64,000 nucleotides of DNA, from assembly GCA_011319805.1 (NCBI GenBank), contig SJRY01000236.1, forward strand, positions 62,001 to 126,000, in the 5' to 3' direction. This DNA is from Macrocybe gigantea. Lineage: Eukaryota > Basidiomycota > Agaricomycetes > Agaricales > Callistosporiaceae. The notes below the pieces were generated by a model that was given only the letters and a program-made list of their open reading frames with translations, had not been told where the DNA came from and made no database searches. The first letter of the stretch is position 1. Every line of letters begins with the position of its first letter. Both the position numbers and the translations under genes were made by a program. Positions 36,701 to 50,200 of the stretch are shown here, piece by piece.

Positions 36701-37108
36701 GAATGCGAACGGACTAGTCCCTTGGCTATGCTGCCATATGCACTGGATTTGATGGATGCGATGATCGACCTCGTTCAGGTCGAATCAACTCCAGCAACTC
36801 AACGACCGACTACCTCACCGACCGAGTCAAAGGAGGAACCGACAATGGACACTCATCCGACGTCGACAGACTCCAAATTTCCGCCTCTACGTCGGGCCGC
36901 ATTGCACTTCCTGTCGCATATGATCGTCGAGACAACGAAACGGGCATACAATTCAGAATCTTCCATCATATCTAACGCCATTCTGAGTAGGGCGAAAACG
37001 ACATTAGCGTATGTGGCGGTCACAGACCCTGACAATGTAGTCAGAGTGATGGCAAGGGAAGCCAGTGAAAGTATAAACCAATTAGAAAGGGCACAATTAG
37101 GTCTATAG
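33744..37108 (+). CDS. RTP1/TANGO6 family HEAT-repeat protein for RNA polymerase II nuclear import
   Basis: A long alpha-helical repeat protein of nearly 1,000 residues. Recognisable parts are DVLRPCILVGWIPKSL, LMRPQGVRGLCSAVL, HKPAHLLIFIKHALDPLA and the C-terminal RTP1 domain: QDPILPVRAHGLLLLRELVA, SYIYLNAVQGLAVMVDSFGK and VRVGEALGSVIRRCGD. Yeast Rtp1 helps assembly and nuclear import of RNA polymerase II; the animal relative is TANGO6. There is one frame break near 34309-34311. LLENMCK and DVLRPCILVGW are in different frames with no room for an intron, and one added base after GCAAG restores a continuous protein. The start MTSSAIPEVLSAGILLLSSR at 33744 is the first in frame and lies 79 bp after the tRNA. 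Confidence 0.85.
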
Positions 37109-37286
37109 TATGTTGTCCTTGATAATGTCTACCCCGTATCTGTCTCAGATCCTGCATTCTTTCGGCAACTGAGTCAATAGTAAGGTATGTTTGATTTAGG
37201 TTCATTGTCAAACAGAAATTCCACGCACAGAGCAGCATTGGAGAAACTGCCCTGTGGAAGGATGAACCGGACACGAAGTGGCGATG

Positions 37287-37881
37287 TTATGATGTAGTGG
37301 GATCATGCGACGTCGCCAAAGCTTTGACGATGTCTTCGATACGTCGTCTGAAAATCTTCCACTTTGGATTTCCGACTTGTTGATACGTTGACTGGTCGGT
37401 GGTCGGGCTGACTGCTAGAAAGGGATTAGCCATAGCGGAATAGTAGGCCATGTGCAACGCTTTGAATATCTCAATGGCTAGTCAATCCAGGGCTAAGCGA
37501 AATATGGACTGAGAAGAAATACCGTGATGATTTCCAAGTCTCTAACGACGGAGTCGGACAGGGCTAGCACCAAGATGATCTTGACCTTCAGCGGCGTTAT
37601 GTAACCGTAGACAGCGACATCTTCCATCGCATACAGAAGACCGAGATAACAATCCACAGATTTCCCCCCTGCACTAACTGCATAGCGTAGCCGTCGTTTT
37701 GAGGATCGGGATACGAGCACTAAAATCACCAACCTCGTTCCTCAACGACATCTAAGCTAGTATGCGCGATGTAGTGGTATTTGATACTATGCTCATCGCG
37801 TTTTGTGAAGGATTGGATCAGGATGGGGTGGTTCTGGGGTGATATGAATGCAACAGCATTGACACGGAGACTGGGAGCCAT
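37287..37881 (-). CDS. TRAPP complex subunit, TRAPPC2L/Tca17
   Basis: A small longin-fold protein, MAPSLRVNAVAFISPQNHP at 37881, then LIQSFTKRDEHSIKYHYIAH, TSLDVVEERVSAGGKSVDCY, LGLLYAMEDVAVYGYITPLK, VKIILVLALSDSVVRDLEII and a last exon IFKALHMAYYSAMANPFLAV ending SHDPTTS. Two short introns were removed. Length and motifs fit TRAPPC2L (yeast Tca17), which stabilises TRAPPII, the Golgi and exocytic Rab exchange factor. Its stop lies 178 bp from the RTP1 stop (convergent), and its start lies 81 bp downstream of the eRF3 stop on the same strand. Confidence 0.9.
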
Positions 37882-37962
37882 AATTCAAGCCAATCCATCT
37901 CTGACAAACAAACACGCAAAACAGAGCAGCACGTGGACCGAGACAGCAATGTCTTTCTCGCC

Positions 37963-40033
37963 CTATTTATTTGGACTGTACGGACATATCGCTACACCAT
38001 CCATGATCTCCATCGTCTGAGAGTCGATCAGTTTTGTAATCTAATGAGCAGTCAATCAATCCTGTTACCGTCAAAGGAAGAATGCACTCACTTTTCCAAT
38101 TGCTATCGTTCGGCCTGGCGTAATTTAGGTTAAGGCAGATATGGAGGATGGATGATCGTAAACTTACCTTCATCTCGAAGCGTGAAACGACCCAGTTGAG
38201 GATAATCCACGAATCGCTCAACACAGACAGGAGCAGTGGTTTCAATAAGGGCGACAATTTTTTGACCTTGGTCATGGTTGAGATACTTCCCTGAATAGAT
38301 GCATAAAAGCCCTCACCTTTCTTTGCGAATTGTGGTGGTTTCCTCGATTTCCTGCCCGTCGCTTTGTCGTAATAATGAAGGAGAGCCTGTGCAACTTTAG
38401 GGCGATATCCACTCTCAACAAGCAATTCAGCATACCGGTAGGGTAACCTCCTCCGCGAGAGTGTGAACGTGCATCACTGCCGAATATCCCGCACATATGA
38501 TATTCTTGTGCTCCAAAATGGCTAGCTGCGCCTCAAACTGACGGACAGCGTGAATCGGGTTTTGCAGCCCGGTAAGGACAAAACCAGGATTGATGTCCTC
38601 GTCGTCAACGCCTCTTATACGAATGCGGACATTGTCTCCGCACAGAGCTTGTGGGACCTCTTGCTCCATCTCGTTAAATATCGCCATAACTTCAACTTCA
38701 TTCTTGTTGGGCATTAGGAGTAGATGATCACCCCTGCGTATGTGTCCTGATTCAATTTTACCAACGATGATGGTACCCATGTCCTTATACTTCTCCGAGA
38801 TAGGCATCATCAAAGGAGCGTTAATTTTACGATCAACCATGGGCATGTTGTCGAGGAATTCAAGGAAGGATGGGCCGCTTCGGAAATGAAGATGAGAATA
38901 CTGGTGGACAGAACAACGATTGCAAGACGACTCACTCCCACCACGTAGAGACAGATTTAGGTATGCGTTCTTTGAGATTGGCACCAGTGAATGCGGACAC
39001 AGGAATAAACGTGACATCCGTTTTCGGGTTGAAGCCTGCAGCCTTTACAAAAGGCGTGAGCTTGTCTTTGATCTCGTCGTATCTCGCTTTCTCCCAGTTT
39101 ACGGTGGAATCATCCATTTTGTTGATCGCGATGACGACCTTTGAAACACCTGCGGTCTTGACCAGCATAACATGTTCGCGAGTTTGCCCTCCTCTCTCAA
39201 ATCCGGTCTCGAACTCGCCTTTTCTGGCAGAGATGACGAGAATCGCAACGTCTGCTTGAGCTGCTCCTGATATCATGCTAGGGACAAAGGTCTTGTGGCC
39301 AGGCGCGTCTAGGATAGTGTATCGCCGCTTATCAGTTTCGAAATAGGCCCTGCCTACTTCCACAGTCTTCCCTTTGCTTCGCTCCTGTGGTGTTGAATCC
39401 AGGGCCCAACTGAGGTACCACGATTCTCTGCCAGCCTCCTTTGCATCGCGCTCGTATTTTTCCATTGTACGCTTGTCGACCATCCCTGTGATGTAGAGCA
39501 GATTACCACCCATCGTACTTTTCCCGGCGTCGACATGGCCGATGAAGACAATGTTAAGGTGTTCCTTTACTGATAAATGCAGGTAAGTACATCTGCAAAA
39601 CATGATTGAAGAGCGTTATACAGACCATTTCCGTAAAGATCATCAAGAACAGCTTGATCCGCGACAGACTGGATATCTTGGGCGACAGTGGTCGTGTCTG
39701 TGGAAGATCTCTCGGTAGAAAAGACCTTGTTAGCGTCAGATTTTGCACTTGGTACACGGGCAGGGGCGGGAGTGGGAGATTCTGATCGCGAGGGCGTGGC
39801 TGACTTGCTGGAAGTTCCCTGTGGTTGGGAGGTGGTGTTTGACTTGCCGGCTGAGGAGGAGTGACCACAGGTTTTGCACCGCCGATGTTGAGTGATATTG
39901 TTGGTGCTGGCAGTGGGGCTTCAGTCTGCTCCGGCCGCTCTACAGGCGGTGGAGGAGGAGCAACGGGCTTTTGAGGGAGGGCAAAGGATCTCCCGGGAAC
40001 GAATGCAGATGCGCCTGCGTTGAGCTTGCTCAT
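37963..40033 (-). CDS. SUP35: Translation termination GTPase eRF3 (SUP35 homologue)
   Basis: The start MSKLNAGASAFVPGRSFALP at 40033 leads a Pro-rich N-terminal region of about 150 residues. The EF-Tu-like GTPase follows, with GHVDAGKST (G1), DAPGHK (G3), NKMD (G4), the eRF3 marker SWALDSTPQERSKGKTVEVG and ISARKGEFETGFERGGQTRE. The beta-barrel domains follow (LALLxxx-type ALLHYYDKATGRKSRKPPQ, ETTAPVCVERFVDYPQLGRF, DEGRTIAIGK), ending ICPYSPNK. It delivers eRF1 to the ribosome. EF-1alpha and Hbs1 are excluded by the SWALD and KATGRKSRKPPQ motifs. The N-terminal region lacks the Q/N-rich prion repeats of budding yeast Sup35. In it the frame seems to change between about 39720 and 39870, where APTISLNIGGAKPVVTPPQP and SKSATPSRSESPTPAPARVP lie in different frames. 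The break point is uncertain because both frames are open. Confidence 0.93.
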
Positions 40034-40261
40034 GATGGTGTGAGGAGAACGAGAGCAAGGGGCACCGAAGTTGATAACGATGACAAACTGCCGTCAGATC
40101 TTATCATATCCATGGATTCATGTCACTTCTGTACAGCGCTGTGGCCTTAAGACTCGTACGCTAGACGATATCAAAAGATCTATTAGCCCAGCGGACAGCC
40201 GAATAGTGTCGCAAACAATATCGTGATCAACTTGTGACACTCCACCAATTCCCAACGCGAC

Positions 40262-43200
40262 ATGACTACCCAACCGGAAGAATACCTGGCCATTCTCAAG
40301 GCTTCATACGATTATGACCCCCAGTCCGACGATGAAATAGCCATCAAGGAAAACCAGCTGTTATTTCTTCTGGAAAGAGTCGACAGCGAGTGCGTCCATC
40401 CAGTCCTTCATTCACATCGCCACCTTACAGCTCTCTTTCTTCGCGATCCGACAGTTGGTGGAAAGTCAAAGTCAAGGCCGGTTCGCAGGAAGAGGAGGGT
40501 CCATCTGGTCTCGTTCCGGCGGCTTATGTCGAACAGGTTTCATAATTTGAACCCCCGTCCGTCTCTTGCGTCTCATCTCGCTCTCCTAGGCAGACCATGT
40601 ATCAACGGTCAAGGCGCTATACGACTATGAGGCGGCGTCACCCGGCGAGGTCTCCGTACAGGAGGACGAAGTACTCTTGGTGTTCGAGACGGACCAGGAC
40701 TGGCTCTTAATACAGAGCCAGAAGGAAGGCGGTAGGGCCGGATATGTCCCCGGCAATTATGTTGAAGCTGTCGCCGACGGTGACAGCGAGACTCAGACGG
40801 AACAGGTCATAGTTCCGCCTTCCGTACGTGCTTCTCATATGCTCACATAGGCTTATCGTCATCAATATCTCCCCAGCCTCCTCAGCCTCCTCGGCCAAGT
40901 AGTACCTATATGGATCCCGCCGACCGTGTGGCTGCATCCAAGCTTTCCGCAGACACGGTTAAGACGTGGCCAGTATCGGAACTTGACAAGAAGGGAAAGA
41001 AGAAGAAGGGAACATTAGGCATCGGCAATGGTTCGCTATTTTTTGCCAGTGAATCAGACAAGGTGAGTCTTGCGTTCGGCTACATTTCACGTTCAAGTCT
41101 TACTTCCGCACCCAAGAACCCGGTTCAAAAGTGGCAATCATCCGACATACAGAATATCAGCAGCGAGAAGAGCAAGCACGTAACCATCGAGATTGGAGGT
41201 GCCATTCCCACGTCCTTACACTTCCAAGCCAACTCCAAAGATACGATAGAGGGGATCATTTCCAAGTTGAAGTCGTCAAAGGCCCTTGCTTCTTCAGAAA
41301 CCGAATCGAAGGCGACCGCCATCACTTCGTCTCCTAGGAAGCCTTCCGTTCATTTCTCTCACGAGGACCCTGTCATCATTCCTCGAGGAGATGAAGAAGA
41401 GGCAGAAGAGACAGAAGACGTCAGCGCCAGTGCATCCCAAGCTTCTGCACCTATCGCAGGCGATGGCGAGGAGTTGGGCACAGCTTTATACGACTTCACG
41501 GCTGACGGCGATGATGAACTTTCTGTCTCTGAAGGAGAACAACTAGTCATAATAGAGAAAGATGGTGATGAATGGTGGAAGTGCCGAAACGCGAAGGGGC
41601 AAGAGGGCGTCGTCCCTGCGTCTTATCTTGAGGTATTGTTCTTGAGAGTCGTCGCGTATCTTTGCTGATTTCCGCCCAGATTTCGGCACCTCTGAATGTG
41701 CAGGAAGAAGCAATCTCTGAACCATATGTTGAAAGTTTGGAGAAGGAGCGACGTGCAGCTGAGGTGAAGGCCGAAGCCGAGCGTCTTGAACGCGAACAAG
41801 AAGAACGCGCGGAGATGAAGAGACAGCAAGAAGCCCAACGGGCCAGGGACGCTGCCATCGCTGCTGAAATAGAACAAAAGAGAAAGTCTGTTTCAGGATC
41901 GTTAGCCTCAACCTCTTCGTATGTCATGTTCAAATATTGTCTCGAAGTCAGTCGCTCAATCTCTGAGTGCTCAGGCGCTCTTCCAAGGGAAGTAACAGCA
42001 AGAAAAGTCAGTCCTATAGCTCGAGTCGTGCGTCTAGTGAAATCAAGCGTGCGTTTAATCAGTCTATTTTGTTAAGCTATTCTCAATCCTTGTCAGGCCC
42101 TCCACCTGACCAGGTCCGGACATGGCATGATAGAACTGGTCAATTCCAGGTTGATGCGGCTTTCGTGGGCTTCAGCAATGGAAAGTTAAGGCTGCATAAA
42201 GTTAATGGTGTGACGGTCGAAGTTCCTTCGGAGAAGATGTCTATCGAGGATATGAAATACGTCGAGAAATTGATCAGCAAATCGCACCGTCCTCAGCCTA
42301 GCAAAGCTGCATCAGATGATGACGTGCCATTGGGATTGACTCGGCATGCCGCTAATGCGAATGGCCAGTCACCGTCACCGTCATCACGTCCTACGCCTCA
42401 GAAAAAGCAATCCAAAATTGACTGGTTCGACTTTTTCCTCTCTGCCGGCTGTGACTTGGACGACTGCACCCGATATGCCGCGTCGTTCGAAAAGGACAAG
42501 ATTGATGAATTCATCTTGCCGGACATCACGGAATCCACAATGCGCTCTCTGGGTCTACGGGAAGGGGACATCATCCGTGTAAAGAAAGCTATTGCAAAAC
42601 GGCAACCAACAGACAATCTCGTGAAGCCAGATTCCCGCATCCAGGAGCAAATGCATCAGGATGAAGAATTGGCGAGGCAATTGCAAGCGCAAGAGAATGG
42701 AGGCTCGGTCAGGAGTTTAGCTCCCAACCTTTTTGCAGGTCCAGGAGGGGTGCTCAAAAATCCTAGGCGGGGCAGGCCACAATCTAGCAAGACGTTGCCT
42801 CCCCCCAGCGTCGACATCAATGCGATATCGACCGCATCAGAACAAATTTCTCGCAGCACAACGCCTCAGGTTTCCACTCCCAATGCAACTCAGTCTCCAG
42901 TACAACTTCCACCCCGCTCCAACTCGGCTGCCCCTGTTATTAGCGGTTTCGAGGATGATGCATGGACTAATCGCCCGAGCTCTGCCAAACCTACGATAGA
43001 CACAACCACTGTTACTCGACAGTCACCTGCGCCTCATCCAGCTCCCGCTCCCGCATCTTCCGCTCCTCTCGCTCCCGCGCCTTCCGCAGCATCCACTTCC
43101 GTCCCTGCCACTCCACCCGCGACTTCATCGTCTGCTCTTCCTGCCGTGTCATCTGCGATGCCGAGCGCCCCTTCTCTTTCCAACCCTTCGGCACCGGCTT

Positions 43201-44132
43201 CTAATTCACTAGCCAATACGACGGAGTCCGATATATTTGACCAACTATCGCGCCTCAGCGAACTGCGGAAGACAATGACACCCTCTCAGCCGCCGTAGCA
43301 CCACCGTCTGCACTTAATCCGACTTCCTTCACTCCTACTCCGCCGTCAGCTTACCAGCCCACTACTGCCGCGGCACCATCACCTGCCTCAAATCTGATGG
43401 CTTCTCAGGTCACACCACAGTTTTCTGTCGCACCGCCTGCACCGCCGCTCCAGAACGGCCCCCGCGGACCTTTCGCACCTGTCCCTGCTAATCAGGCTTT
43501 ATTGCAACCCTTAATACCCACCCAGACAGGATTCAACAGCTTTATCCCCACACGTTCAACGCTAGCGCCGTCTCCCTTCCAGACTCCGCCACCTCAGCCG
43601 ACATTCCTTGCTTCGCAGCCGACTGGCCTTCCCAGCACTCAGCCAATGGTTACCCAGCCAACTGGACTGCCTTTTGGAAGTTTTGGACCAGCGCCATTCC
43701 AAGCTCAACCTCGTAAGTCTTTACAAGTTTGGTAGCAGTTTGTCAATTTTGACACTCTATCTTCAGCAAATGGTATGAACTCCTCACCCTTCAACCCTAT
43801 ACCACCAGCTATAACCCAATCGCCTGCCTCGAATGCAACTGTGCAATCCACGTCTCCTGCCAATGTCTTTGCGCAGATGAAGTCGGGAACCTTTGCCAAC
43901 GAAGAGAGCACTGGTGCCCAACCCCTTCGTACGTAAAGCACCATAACAGTTGTTCAACAGCATGCCTCACAAGATGTCTACAGAGAAATATGATGCGCTC
44001 CGACAATTCCGTAAGCCAAAAAGCTTGCATTTTGTGTATGCCAACTATTGATCATGATACGCAGAGTTAACGAGCCAACCTACCGGATGGCAGCAGCCTT
44101 ATCAGAGTGGGTATATGGGTTATCGGGGCTAA
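40262..44132 (+). CDS. SLA1: Endocytic actin-patch adaptor SLA1
   Basis: The start MTTQPEEYLAILKASYDYDP begins the first SH3 domain, split by an intron. The second SH3 is VKALYDYEAASPGEVSVQED and the third LGTALYDFTADGDDELSVSE with GVVPASYLE. A charged coiled-coil follows, then the SHD1 domain (VRTWHDRTGQFQVDAAFVGF), which binds NPF-type cargo signals, and the SAM-like SHD2 (WFDFFLSAGCDLDDCTRYAA). The long Pro/Thr-rich tail carries QPTG repeats (ASQPTGLPSTQP, TQPTGLPFG, SQPTGWQQP), the Pan1/End3-binding type, and ends GYMGYRG. This order is diagnostic for Sla1, which links cargo, clathrin and Arp2/3 regulators at endocytic sites. There is one frame break near 43270-43283: SELRKTM and TLSAAVAPPSALNPTSF are in different frames with no intron between them. 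Confidence 0.92.
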
Positions 44133-44230
44133 GCAACCAACTGCCATTAAACTGTCTATATCTGAGCGATGTCTTCATTATTTCCTGGATGCGATACGTA
44201 CAATGAATAAATAAAATACAGTCCCAAAAA

Positions 44231-47200
44231 TTACGGAGATGACTCTATAATGCCTTGTGCATAGCCAACTCGGAGGAAATATGTCCGAAGCGTTTGCCGC
44301 ACCTCGGGACCCAAGTCCCTGGTCAATAGGTCTGTTGCTAGAGGGTAGATCGCGGGCATATATCTTACAAACTTGCAAGACGTTAGTTAAAGGTATCTGA
44401 AGCACAACGCATTCACATACTGCTTTGTCGTCGAATCGACAAAAGCCTTCCATTATCTCAGCAACAACTGGGCTCCAGGCGGCGATATTTTTGCCCTGAG
44501 TGTCGGGGCGCAGTTTATTATAATCTTGCAGGACGCCAAGCCCAAGACTTGCCACACTATCATCAGAATCCCCCCAGACGAACCAAGGAAAGTAGGAACT
44601 GACGGCATTAACCGTTCCGCTATTTGCGGTCTTGCAGCTTGGTGTTCAGGTCGCGAATCGTAATACATGCGGAGCAATACATGCACTAGCGTTGCTGCAC
44701 TGCTTGATTCCTGCTTCAGAAGATTCGGCAGGTGTTTCATGAAGCCTTATGATAATGAGGCTTGCAAAATGTGCACATGGACCAAATCCACATACCGACT
44801 TTCCACAAGCCTGTCCTGAGTTCCTTGTCATCATTGAACATTCGAGCAAACTGATAACTGTGATCGAGGACTCCCATGAGTCGAAGGAGTTGTTCAGGAG
44901 GGATATTAGAGTAGACATTGTCGGTTCGCAGTAGGTCGTTGGTCGTTTCAATCAAAAGCAATTGTAAGACGCATTTGACAATGATCTGCTTGAAAACACG
45001 GCGTCGGTCCATGAGTGACATTCGTGCTTCCGAAACAGTCTGCTCATTGTTCGACGGCAGCGGTGCAGGTAATATGGTTTCTCCAGTACTCTCTATTATA
45101 TGATTGAGAAAGCCATTGTACCGGGATTGTGAGGAAATACCTTTTGCATCAGGAACCTCATTGGAATTGCCCTCAATTTCTACTCTCAAATTCTCGTCGA
45201 ATAGTTGGTGAGGGGTAGTAGTCCTGAAGAGTTTGACGAATGTCGTGGTGACACGTTCCCAGCGCCCAGCACTCAATTTGTCGACGTTGTTCTCCAGCAA
45301 CTGTTGCAGACATGATGTTCCAATGCGAGCAAGTGTGTCATTTTCTGTGAAACAAATCAGCATAAACCACATTCGGGACTAAGGTGGAGACAAGGTTACC
45401 TTGACATATGCAAACACACAACAGATCTAGCAACCCATCGAGGAATCGCTCCAAGATATCGAAATAGAATGTATAAAGGTCAATAAGGTCACGAAGGGCT
45501 TGAATCATGGTGGTGGAAAGCCAGACGCTCATATCTTCCTGCGTATTGAAGCGCGACATGTCTTGACTTGATTTCAAGACAGCGAAAATGGGAAAAAGCA
45601 GTTCCTGGCAGACGGTATCCCAAAACTCCACAGGATACGTAGATCCATACGTTTTGAGCGTTGTGAACAATGAATCAAGAGCCCTGCGATGCGAATCCAG
45701 ATCAGGGATACGAATTCCGATAGACCGGAGTTGCGACTTACAATCGTCGAACTTCCAAATCCTCACCATTCATGATGATGTCATAGAAGCCAAATAACAC
45801 AGGGAACCAGAAGCGAATCATTGCGTCTTGCATAGGCACAGAGGAATTGGTGGCGTGTTTACCTAGCGAGCAATCTGGACAATCCAACATTACGGGTATT
45901 ATGCCTCGCAACATTGCAATCGCCAGTAAGCTGATTTTCTGGTATTTGCTGACCTTGCAGAACTCCGTTATGCAGACCGTCAAATCTGCGAAGGCGCCAT
46001 GCTGCACAATAGCCACGAAATGATCTCTGTTCACTCTTGTCACTATCTCGAAGGCCGAGTTAGCAATCCGTTCTAAGACGTCCTTAGTAATGTCGAGGCG
46101 AACGGCGGAGTGTGGATGATACCTGTTGGAACTCTGGATGCTGCCGAAAAGACACCGAACATTGTCCTCCAACCAGATCGCAAGTTCTGAGCACGAGCTT
46201 GGATCATTTGCGACAAGCATTGCAGAACCTGACCAGGGGAGTGAGTTTGGGTAGAGCGTGCACATAGTTTAGCTTACCATGTCTCGAATTTCAGGATTTT
46301 GATTGTGTATCATGGTATACTCGAATGGTTTGAGGAAGTCCTTCTGAAACTTGAAGTGAGGCAGCTCCTCTTTTTCAAGGAATCTCATGGCAAGTTGACG
46401 CAAAGAATCAAGCGCGAAGAATCCGACATGAGGATTGTTGTGGCAGCAAACCTAAATATCAGATATCAGCATAGCACAGGAAAGAATACTTAGACCAAAC
46501 ATTCACCAATTTAAAATGTTCACCCAGAATGTCCCACAAATTAGACCATTCGAGACGGATTCGATTCATGTTGTAATAAGAAATTTCAACCAGTTTTTGC
46601 AAGCTGAACAGCCGTGGATGCTGAGATAATCCCGACGATTGGATCTCTTCCCAGGAAACGTCGCTGAGAGCCTGCACAAAGTCGACGATGGCGTTCTTTC
46701 AAAGGAGAATAAAAATGTGCGTAATGTCCGTTCCTTAGCAGGTACCAACCACATTTCCAAACGACGTACCCCAGATAAGAAATGACTCAATGAGAACACC
46801 ATATCAGCTGCAACAGTTATATGAGTTGATCGGCTCTCATTTGCCAATTCCTCGGTTGGTAGCTTGCGCGCACGCCTGGACAAATCGTAAGCAGAGAGCG
46901 TTCAGAAAAGTCAAATAAAATAACCCTTTGCGCCCTGAATCAGGCAGGTCAACACCGCTGCTTATCAATTGCATGTGCTCCAATTGGCTGACGCAGGTCA
47001 AAACCTCGTGCCAAGAACCTTTTAGATTATTGCCCTCTGTAACCGCGATATCGAGCAAGGCTTTGATGGCTTCCATGTTTTTCGTCTTCATTTCCCCAAG
47101 GTTATTCAAGAACGTGAACTTGGCCAGTGTCGTGACGAATCCGTTTCGTTGCAGTTCCAAGTTGAAGAAGCACACAATTCGTATCGCATGTTTGAATCCA

Positions 47201-50200
47201 TCCAGGCATAACTCCACAATCTCGAGATCATCGGTATCCTGAAGTGGGCCTGAAATTCCAGCCAGGAAGGGTATCCACGCGACTTCGAACATCGGCCGAA
47301 CATGAACGAAGTGAGATGCACTGAAGAATTGGTCGCCTGCTTTTGACCCTTTACGCTGCGACCGCATCAGTGTTTTGAACATGGCCTACGACAAGTCGCT
47401 GTCAATCGTTTGTCAAATACTCAAAGACAGGCTACACACCTCGGTTTTGCTCATCATGCCGTTCGACTGCATAACGTACGCTTCTCTTTGTATATCCCTA
47501 CCAACATTGGCAAGCACGCTAGCCAATCCAGCGGTTGATGTTGATATGCCAGTGTCAATCTCGTCCTTCATCTTGATCTCATTCATGACGATATCATCAT
47601 AGATCGCCGACAAAAATTCCTCGGGAAGGTCATTGTTATCGTCTATACCCCTGTTGTTCTTAAGAAAATCCGTCTTTGTCATCCGTTTCTTCACCTGAGG
47701 ATTATGTGCATCGGTGTTGAGCAAGATGACGGAGTAAGCCAGGACATAAGCAGTATCTTAAATTTCTTCAACACTGATTCGAACTTTCAAGCGAAAAATT
47801 AAACCCTCACCAGCATTGGCAAATGCCTTGGGGTTGCCTGCAATATACCTTTCGGCGAATTTGAGCATGAATCTATCAATTTTCTGCGCTTCTCCAGGTA
47901 ATCGGAACGATTGCAGGAACATTCGGAGTGCATCAACAAATGAAAGATCATGAAAATCAAGCTGGTCGACGAATGCATGCATAATCGCCACATTTGCGTC
48001 ATCGCTGAGCACAAAATGAGGACATAGAAGACGTGAGAAAGCAGCAACTTACCCTTCGCCTAGATATTCGCCAATCATGACTTTACTCAGTCCATCCGTT
48101 GTGAGCAGGAAAAAGGCAACGTCTGGAGGCGCAGAGCTTCGTATAAACCCATGTTCGATGAGAAATTGTACGCCCTGTCGTGCATGGGCATATGAGTGCA
48201 AGAAAAAGACGTTAAACGTACCCTCTTCGGCTTAAAGTTGAATTTCTTGATACCTTCGAGCAGAGTGGTCTTCTTTTGTTTAGCGCTTTCAAATTTTGTG
48301 GGGTCGTCGGCCAGGTCGGGAGTAGGTTGGCGCAGTATCTCTGAGCTTGCAACACCTGCTGATAATCTGTCGTGTGAGGGATCCGGAGTCAGCGGATCAC
48401 GATGCTGGTCATCTGCGTGCTGGGAGCGGGAAGGAGTAACAGGATCATCAGCAGCTTTTCCTGACGTTGTACCCCATGCAACCAATGAGCGCAAGACAGC
48501 TACAAGGCATTCCAAACCCTGCCTTCGAAGTTGTCCTTCCGACAAACCGATGGCTGTGGTATCAACGTTCCCCGGGACTGAAAGTATGTTCGTGGTCAGC
48601 GGTTGAACGTTCGAAGCATGGTTTTTGTTGATGGGACTGGTGGCGGGGCTCGATGGTTCATTGGACCGTTGGTGTGAGGCATTAAGAGGAGCCGTTCCAA
48701 TTTTGGATATGATGTTCATCAGGCTAAAACCGCGTTATAAGGTGAAAGGGAAACGGATAACGACGGACTTACTGTTCGTAGATATTATCTGCGGCTTCAC
48801 TGTCACAATCATAGTTCAGATACAATTCCACCAACGCCTGAGGGTCTTGGCATAATCTCGAAAGCATTCCAAGGATTACAGCTTTTTGCTTTAACGTAGA
48901 CGTGCGCATTTCCAAAATAGGGATGAAGATTTCATGCAAAAGAACTTCTATCTCTTTCTGAAAAGATCATAAATATATAGACAAGAACGATCTGTGTGAG
49001 GGTTACCTTCAATTTCGTCCGCATTCCAGACAACACTCGCCAGAATATTTCCACGCTGACCTCGAAAACCTGCGGCACAGGACTCACCGCATTGCGACTT
49101 AAGCTCAGGCACAAATACTGATTGATAGCTTGGATGAAAGTCGTCGCTTCCCTCGTCGTGCTAGAATAAATCATCGCCGTCGAGTCCACAAACAAGGGCA
49201 TGTGCGAGTTCAGAACGGTCAAGACGAGATGAAGGGAAAGCAGTTTTGACCGCATCGCATGTGATTTGAGGTCCCTTTCACTACTCTTCATTAGGCCGAA
49301 GTTCATCTTGCAAGCGAGAAGAACGAACCTTTCGGTATTAAGTGGTTTCATGGTCAACTTGCACAACGCTCGAAAGACAAGAAAAGCATCTTTTACAAAT
49401 AGATCACGAAGGGTTGGTACATGAACACGAGCATTTTCGTTCAGAGGCAACGATCCATCGGGTTCGTTGCTAATTTAATACCATATGTAAAATTCAAGAT
49501 GGCAGGACATTTATTGGGACTTACGTTGCAAGTTCAGAGGATGTGCTCGCGGTGGGGTCGGTTCCATGTATTTCACGATCAACGGTTTCTCCGCGAACGA
49601 CTGCCATGGGGGAAGAGTCCGTGTCTTCAGACGACTGGGCAAGGGTAGATGTAAATCTCTCCAAGTACACGTTTTCTTGACTGTCGACCGATGTGGATGG
49701 ATGATCAGAGGAAGGGTTCACCGGTTGATCCGGTTTGCAACGCGTGAAAATATGGTGAACCATTTGGCTAAGGCCCCCCTGGGCGACCATTTGGTTCACT
49801 GGATCTGTGCTCAGAAGAAAAACATTATAGACCGTGCGAACCGCTTTGAGCAAAGACGAGTGATGGACGTGAACGGTAGGTGAGAGCACAAGAGCAAGAA
49901 GAGCTTTCACTATCTGCAGAGAAACAGCTTCAGGTGTAGTCTCCGTATGACAAGAGGTGATGGTATGGGCAACGAGGTCGACGAGGGATGGCTGGGAAAT
50001 CGACGATTGTGAAGCACCAGTAGACGTATAGATATGGCTACCATGACGGGGAGACGGTGGAGGAGTGGAAACAAGGTTTGGTGGTCGCCCCTCAGTTTCG
50101 GCGAAGAAAGAATAGGAAATCAACTTCGAGATGCAATCGAGGCTGGCGATCATTAACTTCTCGTTCTTCGTCTCGCAAGCCAGACGCAGAGGCTCGAATA

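Noticed and set aside
37963..40033. EF-1alpha or HBS1 for the GTPase
   Set aside because: SWALDSTPQERSKGKTVEVG and KATGRKSRKPPQ are eRF3 markers.
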